Below, piece by piece: positions 8,494 to 14,442 of a DNA stretch of 17,965 nt. The stretch spans positions 1-17,965 of the forward strand of contig DMJJ01000510.1 in NCBI GenBank assembly GCA_003452185.1, given 5' to 3'. How positions within the stretch are numbered: position 1 is the stretch's first letter; each line of letters starts with the position of its first letter. The stretch comes from Verrucomicrobiales bacterium. Lineage in GTDB: Bacteria; Verrucomicrobiota; Verrucomicrobiia; Limisphaerales; UBA11320. The position numbers were made by a program, and so were the translations under genes. The notes beneath the pieces are model-generated. The model saw nothing but the letters and a program-made list of their open reading frames with translations, did no database searches and was not told the DNA's origin.

Positions 8494-8864
8494 ATTGCGC
8501 GGATGGGACTTGGGAAGAGATTGAGAAGTTTCCAGAGTGGCGAGGCGATTCCTGCTGATCTCACACCTCTGAGTCATGCCGTGAGGTTGCCGTGGGCTTG
8601 GGATGACCTCTCCGTCGGATCCTCACCCAGGGCCCATCCCATCCGCGGAAATCCGTGTCATCCGCGGTTAAACAACCCTGATCCGCGGATTACGCGGATG
8701 GGACTTGGGAAGAGATTGAGAGGTTTTCAGTGGCGAGGCGATTCCTCCTGATCCCACACCTCTGAGTCATGCCGTGAGGTTGCCGTGGGCTTGGGATGAC
8801 CTCTCCGTCGGATCCTCACCCAGGGCCCTTCCCATCCGCGGAAATCCGTGTCATCCGTGGTTAA
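8264..8864. repeat. Three tandem copies of a ~195-bp palindromic element
   Basis: Fills the convergent gap between the DUF1501 and fabV stop codons. Using the TGGGAC block as register, copies begin at 8311, 8504 and 8699, giving spacings of 193 and 195 bases. Copies 1 and 3 differ at only three positions over about 165 bases, whereas middle copy 2 has more changes, including a two-base insertion near 8530. Each copy has inverted ends built from ATCCGCGG/CCGCGGAT words. Inner segments also pair (CCTGGG with CCCAGG, GAGAGGT with ACCTCTC, CCCAC with GTGGG, ACCTC with GAGGT), so a unit can fold as one nested hairpin. I see no transposase. Short open frames through the array look spurious. It may be a non-autonomous MITE- or REP-like element, and may serve as a bidirectional terminator. 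Confidence 0.93.
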
Positions 8865-8881
8865 GTTTTCGGATCTGCAGC

Positions 8882-10060
8882 TCACGCCGTGGGGTTTGGG
8901 TCGCACTCGGCGTCGTAGTCGACGCCGGGGAGCCCGAAACCGAACAGTTTCAGGAACTCGGACCGGTAGCCCTCGATATCCGAGATGGAGGCGAGATTCT
9001 CCGTGGTGACCTGGGACCAGAGTTTCGCGACGGCCTCCTGCACATCGGGGCGCATCTCCCAGTCGTCGATCCGGATCCGGCCCTGCTTGTCGACCGGTGT
9101 GGGAGTCTCGGCGTAGAGGCGCTTGAAGAGACGGTGGATCTGCTCGATGCATCCCTCGTGCAGGCCCTGGGCCTTCATCACCTTATAGAGAAGGGAAATG
9201 TAAAGCGGGACGACCGGAATGGCTGAGCTCGCCTGGGTGACGAGCGCCTTGTTGATCGAGACAAACGCCCGGCCTCCCGACGGAGCCAGTTGGGCGTTGA
9301 GCTCGTGGGCCGTCTTCTCCAGGTGTTCCTTGGCGGCTCCGATGGTCCCGTTGCGGTAGATCGCCATGGTGAGCTCGGGGCCGACGTACGAGTAGGCGAC
9401 GGTGGTAAACCGTTCTGAGAGGAGCCCCGCCGTGCGGAGGGCGTCGACCCACATCTGCCAGTCCTCCCCGCCCATGACGGCGACGGTGTCGGCGATCTCC
9501 TGCTCGTTGGCCGGATCGATGGCGACCGGCCCGACCGTCCCTTTCTCCACATCCACTGTCTTGGAGGCGAACGGCTGGCCGATCGGCTTGAGGGTCGACT
9601 TGAAGGTCACGCCGCTCCGCGGGTGGGTCCGCCGGGGGGAGGCGAGGCTGTAGACCAGGAGGTCCACCTTGCCGAGGTCGGCGGCCGCCGCCGCAATGAC
9701 CTCCTGCTTCATCGCATCCGAGAAGGCGTCACCGTTGAAGCTCCGGGCGTAGAGCCCGGCCGCCTTGGCGGCGCGTTCGAAGGCGAGGGTGTTGTACCAC
9801 CCGGTCGTTCCCAGTCGGTCCGGTTCGCTTGGCCGTTCGAAGGCGACTCCGATGGTCCGGGCGCCGGCGCCGAACGCTGCGGTGATCCGCGACGCGAGGC
9901 CGTAGCCGGTCGAGCTTCCCACGACCAGCACCCGGGGAGGGGCGCCGGCGATGGGGCCTTGTTTGCGGATGTAATCGATCCATTCCTGCACATGGGCGGC
10001 GCATCCCTGGGGATGGGCCGTGACGCAGATGAAGCCGCGAACCTTCGGTTTGATGACCAT
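8882..10060 (-). CDS. fabV: FabV-type NADH-dependent enoyl-ACP (trans-2-enoyl-CoA) reductase
   Basis: Catalyses the last step of each fatty-acid elongation cycle, reducing trans-2-enoyl-ACP or enoyl-CoA with NADH in the cytoplasm. The 392-residue length is typical of FabV. The N-terminus MVIKPKVRGFICVTAHPQGC is characteristic. The Rossmann nucleotide site is GSSTGYG (48-54). The FabV catalytic Tyr-X8-Lys is present at the family's usual numbers, Y235 and K244, inside YVGPELTMAIYRNGTIGAAK. YSLASPRR (137-144) and the C-terminal FLKLFGFGLPGVDYDAE also match the family. FabV is the triclosan-tolerant alternative to FabI. It lies 38 bases downstream of the PQQ-type propeller gene on the same strand, so it may be cotranscribed, though no functional link is obvious. 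The start has no Shine-Dalgarno sequence. Its stop is 17 bases from the end of the palindromic array. Confidence 0.97.
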   Translation of the reverse strand: MVIKPKVRGFICVTAHPQGCAAHVQEWIDYIRKQGPIAGAPPRVLVVGSSTGYGLASRITAAFGAGARTIGVAFERPSEPDRLGTTGWYNTLAFERAAKAAGLYARSFNGDAFSDAMKQEVIAAAAADLGKVDLLVYSLASPRRTHPRSGVTFKSTLKPIGQPFASKTVDVEKGTVGPVAIDPANEQEIADTVAVMGGEDWQMWVDALRTAGLLSERFTTVAYSYVGPELTMAIYRNGTIGAAKEHLEKTAHELNAQLAPSGGRAFVSINKALVTQASSAIPVVPLYISLLYKVMKAQGLHEGCIEQIHRLFKRLYAETPTPVDKQGRIRIDDWEMRPDVQEAVAKLWSQVTTENLASISDIEGYRSEFLKLFGFGLPGVDYDAECDPNPTA

Positions 10061-10098
10061 AGGGGCCGCAGACTACAGCGGGGGTGGCTGGGGATCGA

Positions 10099-11412
10099 TC
10101 AATTTTGTGGGCGTTGCGTCCCCCCGTGTGCCATGTCGATGCAGAAGAGATGCCGGTCGCCCCGGATCAGCAACCGGTTGGTTGCGAGGGCGGGGCTCGC
10201 GACCACGCGCTCGCCCAAGGCCACCTCGCTGAGAAGCTCGAACTTTTCGCGCACCCGCGCCGTGAACACCACGCCATCCTCCCGGGCCGCATAGAGCAAC
10301 CCTCCGCCGATGGCGGGCGAGGCGTAGTAGCTCGCCGTCCCCCGGGGAAGCGCTTCCGCCCAGAGGGTCCGCCCGCTGGCCGGATCGACACAGACCACCT
10401 CACCACGGTGCCGTAGCAGGTAGACCCGTCCCCGGTCCTCTGCCAGCGCGGGGACAAACACCGCGATGTCATCCCGTCGCCAGACGGAGTGGGTTGCCGT
10501 CACATCCCCCGATCCGCCGAGCCGCACGCCACAGAGATGCCCCTGCCCGGGATGGTCATCGCGTCCCACCGGCACAACGACCATGTTGCCTTGGATCACG
10601 GGGCAGGAGATCGCAGGCCAATGCGCGGTTCCCTCCGGGTTGAACCCCCCGCAGCTCCAAAGCAGGTGCCCATCCTCGGCGGCGTGTGCCGTGAGATGGT
10701 CTGCGCCCCATACCAGCAGGGCTGGCTTGCCCCCGTGCTCGAACAGCAGGGGGGTCGTGTACGCATTGTCATTCTCCGAGGGGGCCTCGTAGTTCCGTTT
10801 TTGCTGCCAGCGGAGCTTTCCGCTCCCTTTGTCAAAGGCCGCGATCCACGACTCCCCATGGTGGAGTCGCGTGAGGATCACGTCCCGGGAGGTCAGGACC
10901 GGGGAGCTCCCCTGGTCCCAGAACAGGTTCTCGGGCCCGAACCGTCCCGCGATGTCCTCCTGCCAGCGGATCGTGCCGTCGAGGGCCACCGCGGTCAGGC
11001 GGCCGCTCCTGAAGTAAGTGTAGATCGTTTTTCCGTCGGTCACGGGCGAGGCGTTGCAGCTGGAGCCGAGGTTCCGGTGCTTGGCAGTGCTCTCCCCCCC
11101 GAGACGTGTTGCCCAGAGTTGATGGCCCGCGCGGTCGACGGCGAGCAGCGCATCCTGTCCTTCGAGGGGGGACGTGAGGTAGATGCGTCCTCCGGAGACG
11201 ATCGGGGTTGATCCCCCCTTGCCCGGGAGCGGGAGGCTCCAGGCGATGTCGTTCGTTCCCCATCGATCCGGGAAGCGCCCCTCCGGGAGGCTTCCCGCCG
11301 AGGCCTGCCCCCGCCATGCCGGCCATTCCGCCTCGCCCCCGGAGGCCGGTGGCACCAGGAGGAGCGGGGTCATGATCACGGGGATCCAGGCGGCAAGAGT
11401 CGAGAGTCTCAT
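10099..11412 (-). CDS. Exported PQQ-like beta-propeller repeat protein
   Basis: A 437-residue protein with a Sec signal peptide (residues 1 to about 26: MRLSTLAAWIPVIMTPLLL, ending PASGG|EAE). The mature protein begins WPAWRGQ, a frequent start of verrucomicrobial and planctomycete PQQ-like proteins. It continues as PQQ/BamB-type blades, each pairing a strand motif with a W-containing end: GGRIYLTSP...LLAVDRAGHQLWATRLG, TAVALDGTIRWQEDI, IAAFDKGSGKLRWQQ, AAEDGHLLWSCGG, and VVCVDPASGRTLWAEALP. There is no CxxCH heme motif and no recognisable alcohol-dehydrogenase active site, so it is probably a binding or scaffold propeller rather than a quinoprotein dehydrogenase. It is the first gene of a minus-strand pair with fabV. 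No Shine-Dalgarno sequence is seen before the ATG. It is transcribed divergently from the VF530 gene across 222 bases that include a strong stem-loop. Confidence 0.87.
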   Translation of the reverse strand: MRLSTLAAWIPVIMTPLLLVPPASGGEAEWPAWRGQASAGSLPEGRFPDRWGTNDIAWSLPLPGKGGSTPIVSGGRIYLTSPLEGQDALLAVDRAGHQLWATRLGGESTAKHRNLGSSCNASPVTDGKTIYTYFRSGRLTAVALDGTIRWQEDIAGRFGPENLFWDQGSSPVLTSRDVILTRLHHGESWIAAFDKGSGKLRWQQKRNYEAPSENDNAYTTPLLFEHGGKPALLVWGADHLTAHAAEDGHLLWSCGGFNPEGTAHWPAISCPVIQGNMVVVPVGRDDHPGQGHLCGVRLGGSGDVTATHSVWRRDDIAVFVPALAEDRGRVYLLRHRGEVVCVDPASGRTLWAEALPRGTASYYASPAIGGGLLYAAREDGVVFTARVREKFELLSEVALGERVVASPALATNRLLIRGDRHLFCIDMAHGGTQRPQN

Positions 11413-11506
11413 GGGAATGGGATGGGGGAACGTGTTTGAGTGACTTGGCTCTCATTACCAGACGCGCCCCGGGACATCGAAGCGAAAACAGGGGGCTCCC
11501 ACGGTT

Positions 11507-11529
11507 CGCTCCCCGAGGGGGGGGGAGCG
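11507..11529. other. Perfect 8-bp GC-rich stem-loop in divergent region
   Basis: CGCTCCCC (11507-11514) pairs exactly with GGGGAGCG (11522-11529) around a seven-base loop. It lies between the divergent PQQ-type propeller gene and the VF530 gene, about 95 bases upstream of the former and 106 bases upstream of the latter. No T-tract follows on either strand, so it does not look like an intrinsic terminator. It could be an operator or a leader structure. GC-rich DNA makes chance stems common, so the role is open. Confidence 0.4.
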
Positions 11530-11634
11530 GCGCCCGGCCCCTTGGAAAGCTGGCTGGACGCGGCGCCCCGAACCCGCGACCCTCCCGAGGGTGCCCGGGC
11601 CGCCAGGGCGCCATGAACCGATCGTACAACCGGA

Positions 11635-11907
11635 ATGCCATCCCCCGTACACCATCCAAACGATCCGCTCCACGGAATCACCCTTGAGACCATCGTCACA
11701 CAGCTCTCCGAGCGTCATGGATGGGCGGAGATGGGGCGACGGATCCCGATTCGCTGTTTCCTGTTCAACCCCTCGGTGAAATCGAGCCTGACGTTCCTGA
11801 GGAAAACCCCCTGGGCCCGGCTCAAGGTACAGGCGTGGTATGTGGCGGAGATGCCCGACCCGGCCGCACCAGGACCTCGCCCCGCGGAGCCTGCTTCCAG
11901 GCCCTAA
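11635..11907 (+). CDS. VF530 family (DUF2132) small protein
   Basis: A 90-residue protein whose residues 8-70 match the VF530/DUF2132 family: NDPLHGITLETIVTQL, then HGWAEMG, IPIRCF, and the hallmark NPSVKSSLTFLRKTPWAR followed by KVQAWYV. Family members are usually about 70-80 residues; the extra here is a Pro/Ala-rich tail (DPAAPGPRPAEPASRP). VF530 proteins adopt a small helical fold and have been proposed to bind DNA, but their cellular role is unknown. ATG 11635 is the only sensible start because it precedes the conserved block by seven codons; no Shine-Dalgarno sequence is seen. It ends 36 bases before the Rid-like gene on the same strand, so the two may be cotranscribed. Confidence 0.88.
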   Translation: MPSPVHHPNDPLHGITLETIVTQLSERHGWAEMGRRIPIRCFLFNPSVKSSLTFLRKTPWARLKVQAWYVAEMPDPAAPGPRPAEPASRP

Positions 11908-11943
11908 CCCTGCCCCCCGACTGCCGCCCCTTCGCACTCTCGC

Positions 11944-12696
11944 ATGCTGACACCGAATTCCGCCGGCCATTACCGGTTCCTCGAGGGGATCGATCCCTAC
12001 TCCTGCGGCGTTGTTGCCGACCCCGGGCATGAGATCGTCCGCGTGCCGCTGCGTGCCTGGATGCCGTGGCGGCAGGGGTTTGAGTTTGTGGACCGCTTTC
12101 TTGCCAGGGCGGGGGTGGGGCGTGCCTCGCTTTGCGCAATGGAGCTCCGCTCGCCGCGCCCCTTCAGCATGGAGGGGTTCATCGACTACAACCGTGGCTA
12201 CTGTGGGGTCCTGGAGGAGTGGGGCCTCCTGCCGGGGGGGATCAACCCGGTGGCGCGGACCAACGTGGCCCCGCTGCAGGGGCCTCCGCCCGGGGTGTCG
12301 CTGCACGCCTTCTCCTTCGTACGGCCCTCCGCGACCCCGGACGGCCCGACTGGATTCATCGTCGCGGGTGCCGGGGAGCTCCGGGAGGGGACGCTCGAGC
12401 CGGAGCGCATTGTTCGCCGCGGGGAGATCTCGCGTGAGGCGATGCTTGAGAAGGCTGGCTACGTCCTGGAGGTGATGCAGCAGCGGTTGGACGCACTGGG
12501 AGTCGGGTGGGGGGAGGCGACGGCGGTCAATGTCTATACGGTCCATCCCCTGGAGGAGTCGTTGAGGCAGCTCCTGCTGGATCGCATCGGCCCCGCGACC
12601 CGCCACGGGCTTTGCTGGCATGTCACCCGACCTCCGGTCACGGAGATCGAGTTTGAAATGGATGTCCACGGGCCTGCCGTTCAGCTTCTGGGCTGA
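11944..12696 (+). CDS. Rid/YjgF-like protein (putative)
   Basis: A 250-residue, probably cytoplasmic protein (no signal peptide or membrane segment). The C-terminal third has the layout of a Rid/YjgF domain: a helix (EKAGYVLEVMQQRLDALG, starting near residue 168), a strand (ATAVNVYTVH), and a final strand with an acidic residue (VTEIEFEMDVHG). It is about twice the length of classical RidA (~130 residues). The N-terminal half (HYRFLEGIDPYSCGVVAD... to the INPVARTNVAP block) may be a second, diverged Rid-like half, as in chorismatase-type relatives, but this is inference. RidA proteins hydrolyse reactive enamine/imine intermediates; whether this one does is not shown. ATG 11944 has no Shine-Dalgarno sequence. 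It converges on the Old Yellow Enzyme gene, with 21 bases between the stops. Confidence 0.6.
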   Translation: MLTPNSAGHYRFLEGIDPYSCGVVADPGHEIVRVPLRAWMPWRQGFEFVDRFLARAGVGRASLCAMELRSPRPFSMEGFIDYNRGYCGVLEEWGLLPGGINPVARTNVAPLQGPPPGVSLHAFSFVRPSATPDGPTGFIVAGAGELREGTLEPERIVRRGEISREAMLEKAGYVLEVMQQRLDALGVGWGEATAVNVYTVHPLEESLRQLLLDRIGPATRHGLCWHVTRPPVTEIEFEMDVHGPAVQLLG

Positions 12697-12717
12697 GCGG
12701 CCGCGCGGCACGGGGTC

Positions 12718-13803
12718 TTATCCCTCCAGGGGAGGGTAATCGGTGTAGCCCTTCGGGCCGGGAGCGTAGAAGGTCGATTCGTCGGGCGTGTTGAGCGGGG
12801 CGTTTCGGCGAAACCGTTCCGGAAGGTCGGGATTGGCCAGAAACGGGACTCCGAAGGCGATGGCATCCGCCCACCCTTCGGCCAGGGCCCGGTTGCCGCT
12901 CTCTTGTGTGAATCCCCCCGCCGTGACCATCCAGCCCGGGTAGTCGGGCCGGAGCTCCCGCGGCCCGACACCTCCCTTGGCCCCATGGGCGATGTCTTGC
13001 GCGGTGACCTGGGTGACGTGCGCGTACGCCAGGTTCATGGGGGTGAGGGAACGGAGCACGTAACCGAAGGTCTGCATCGGGTTCGAGTCGCGCATGTCGT
13101 TGAACACCCCGCCGGGGGAGAGCCGGATCCCGACCCGGTCGGACCCCCAGACCCCGACCACGGCCTCGGTGACCTCCAGGGTCAGGCGTGCGCGGTTGGC
13201 AATCGAGCCGCCGTAGGCATCCGTCCGGTGGTTCGTGCCATCGCGCAGGAACTGGTCCAGGAGATAGCCGTTCGCGTTGTGGATCTCCACCCCGTCAAAC
13301 CCCGCCTCCCTCGCCTTCCGCGCCCCGTGGACATACTCCGCGATGATCCCCGGGATCTCTGAGAGCTCAAGGGCCCTTGGGGTTGGGTAATCCTCCATCG
13401 ATTGCCCGGTGAAGACCTTTCCGCGGGGCCGGATGGCCGAGGGCGCCACCGGGGGCTCCCCTCCCGGCTGGTAGGACCCGTGGGAGATCCGTCCGACGTG
13501 CCAGAGCTGAAGGAAGATTCGTCCGCCTGCATCGTGGACCGCGCGGGTGACCTCGCGCCACCCCGCCACCTGTGCGTCGGTGGAGATGCCCGGCGTGTTG
13601 GGGTATCCGAACCCCCGCGGCGAGACCGAGGTCGCCTCCGAGATGATCAAGCCTGCCGAGGCGCGCTGCCGATAGTACTCCGCGTTCAGCTCGTTCGGGA
13701 CATTCCCCGCCCCCGCGCGGCACCGGGTGAGCGGGGCGAGGTAGATGCGGTTCGGGGTCCGTATGGCCCCCAGCTGGAGCGGGGTGAACAGGTTCGGTGT
13801 CAT
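12718..13803 (-). CDS. Old Yellow Enzyme family alkene reductase (NemA-like)
   Basis: FMN-dependent, NAD(P)H-using ene-reductase acting on activated C=C bonds, N-ethylmaleimide or nitro compounds; cytoplasmic. From ATG 13803 it is 361 residues, normal for the family. It starts MTPNLFTPLQLGAI and has the flavin-contacting Thr in APLTR (T26), Q99 in FLQLWHVGR, and the substrate pair H175/N178 with Tyr180 in HNANGYLLDQFLRDG. This is the same spacing as His181/Asn184/Tyr186 of PETN reductase. YGGSIANRARL and the C-terminal GYTDYPPLEG also fit the NemA branch. The exact substrate cannot be told. An in-frame GTG at 13818 would add five residues and is preceded by GGGAG at Shine-Dalgarno-like spacing (7 bases), so the longer form is possible; the conserved N-terminus favours the ATG. 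It is convergent with the Rid-like gene and divergent from the multicopper oxidase. Confidence 0.95.
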   Translation of the reverse strand: MTPNLFTPLQLGAIRTPNRIYLAPLTRCRAGAGNVPNELNAEYYRQRASAGLIISEATSVSPRGFGYPNTPGISTDAQVAGWREVTRAVHDAGGRIFLQLWHVGRISHGSYQPGGEPPVAPSAIRPRGKVFTGQSMEDYPTPRALELSEIPGIIAEYVHGARKAREAGFDGVEIHNANGYLLDQFLRDGTNHRTDAYGGSIANRARLTLEVTEAVVGVWGSDRVGIRLSPGGVFNDMRDSNPMQTFGYVLRSLTPMNLAYAHVTQVTAQDIAHGAKGGVGPRELRPDYPGWMVTAGGFTQESGNRALAEGWADAIAFGVPFLANPDLPERFRRNAPLNTPDESTFYAPGPKGYTDYPPLEG

Positions 13804-14206
13804 CGCAGTGAGCCACACTCTGGGGCTCCCTCTGCTTCGTGTCCAACGAAGACTCTCTCCACGGCGGGCCGCGTCGCAGCCCCTTCCGGGCTCCCCGGGT
13901 CCGCACGGGGGGGGGATCGAATCTAAGAGCGGCCCTATCAGGATTAGGCGGCCACCCGACTAGAACCCTTACCGTTCGCTGTAGGATTTACGGTAGCGGA
14001 GCGCCGCCTGGGGCGGGCACGGGGCAGGGGACCCGGGCGGGTCCGGGGTGCCGGGCTGCTTCGGGCGAGCGGCTTGATTCGCGGCAACCCGCTTGCGTGG
14101 AACCGCTCTCCGCTTGCCCGGGTCCCGCGGCCGGCCGGGACCCGGATCCCGCAACACTCCATCCTCCGCGATCCGCAACGGTGGCAGGCCGCTTGCTAAG
14201 AATGAG
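13804..14206. other. Gene-free divergent region with repeated CCGGGTCC octamers
   Basis: No credible gene is seen between the Old Yellow Enzyme start and the leader of the multicopper oxidase. The octamer CCGGGTCC or its complement GGACCCGG occurs at 13895, 14029, 14118 and 14138. Two of these contexts form hairpins: GGACCC/GGGTCC at 14029-14044 with a four-base loop, and a perfect ten-base stem CCGGGTCCCG/CGGGACCCGG at 14118-14145 with an eight-base loop. A nine-base G run lies at 13907-13915. Promoters for the two divergent genes must lie in this or the following stretch, but I cannot place -35/-10 boxes with confidence. Confidence 0.45.
14118..14145. other. Perfect 10-bp stem-loop
   Basis: CCGGGTCCCG (14118-14127) is the exact reverse complement of CGGGACCCGG (14136-14145), separated by CGGCCGGC. 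No T-tract follows on either strand, so a terminator is not supported. It lies about 300 bases upstream of the multicopper oxidase and about 315 upstream of the Old Yellow Enzyme start. It could be a protein-binding palindrome or part of a leader RNA. The stem is seen directly; the function is not. Confidence 0.5.
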
Positions 14207-14257
14207 TTGATTGCCGTCCTGCACCCGCGTTGCGCGTGGCACCGGGCGGCGAATCAA
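14207..14257. other. Bulged 10-bp stem-loop upstream of multicopper oxidase
   Basis: TTGATTGCCG (14207-14216) pairs with CGGCGAATCAA (14247-14257) with a single bulged G. The 30-base loop contains a smaller CGCG/CGCG hairpin. The AT-containing ends make this stem less likely to be a by-product of GC content alone. It precedes the riboswitch-like leader by about 80 bases and may belong to the same 5' untranslated RNA. Confidence 0.4.
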
Positions 14258-14334
14258 TTCTGGGCAGGCAAGTTGTTCGGTTCCAGCAAGCATGTGTGTG
14301 GCGACGTACCGTTGGCATTTCTCCATCCCCATCT

Positions 14335-14430
14335 GGTGTTCCGGCAGCGTGGCACGGCAGTCGGCCGGCCCTGAAGAAGCGGGTCCGATTCCCGTCGCCG
14401 TGACGGGACGGGCCCAGGAAGCGAAATGCC
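14335..14430 (+). promoter_or_regulatory. Structured 5' leader, cobalamin-riboswitch-like architecture (tentative)
   Basis: The elements, in order, are: GGTG (14335-14338); a CCGGC/GCCGG stem (14341-14345 with 14364-14368); an unpaired CTGAAGAAGC; a GGG-TCCGATT-CCC hairpin whose loop resembles a T-loop (14381-14393); GC; then a CAGGA...TGCC segment (14415-14430). This is the order seen in cobalamin riboswitches (GGT, stem, A-rich joint with GAA, GGTGnnAnTCC hairpin, B12-box). The canonical GCCACTG block is missing or collapsed, and the B12-box-like part is four bases too long. An alternative fold is a long hairpin: GGGTCC with GGGCCC (14381-14386/14410-14415) enclosing CCCGTC/GACGGG (14391-14396/14402-14407). 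The ATG of the multicopper oxidase follows 12 bases later. The structure is likely real; its identity is uncertain. Confidence 0.33.
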
Positions 14431-14442
14431 TAAACAACTGAA

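Noticed and set aside
8386..8751. Open frame through the repeat array encoding a repetitive short protein.
   Set aside because: It merely translates the palindromic repeats; the 193- and 195-base spacings do not keep a common frame, and there is no sign of protein-level selection.
8264..8864. CRISPR array.
   Set aside because: The repeats are ~195 bases with no short-repeat/unique-spacer pattern, only three copies are present, and there are no cas genes nearby.
13900..13960. Possible promoter or tRNA remnant on the minus strand upstream of the Old Yellow Enzyme gene (GATTCGATCC-like string).
   Set aside because: The flanking bases cannot form a T-stem, and no convincing -35/-10 pair could be placed.
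14379..14396. tRNA T-arm-like sequence (GCGGG, seven-base loop TCCGATT, CCCGT).
   Set aside because: The second T-loop position is C rather than T. The only matching acceptor-like strand (CACGGC with GCCGTG) is just ~40 bases away, and no D-arm or anticodon arm fits.
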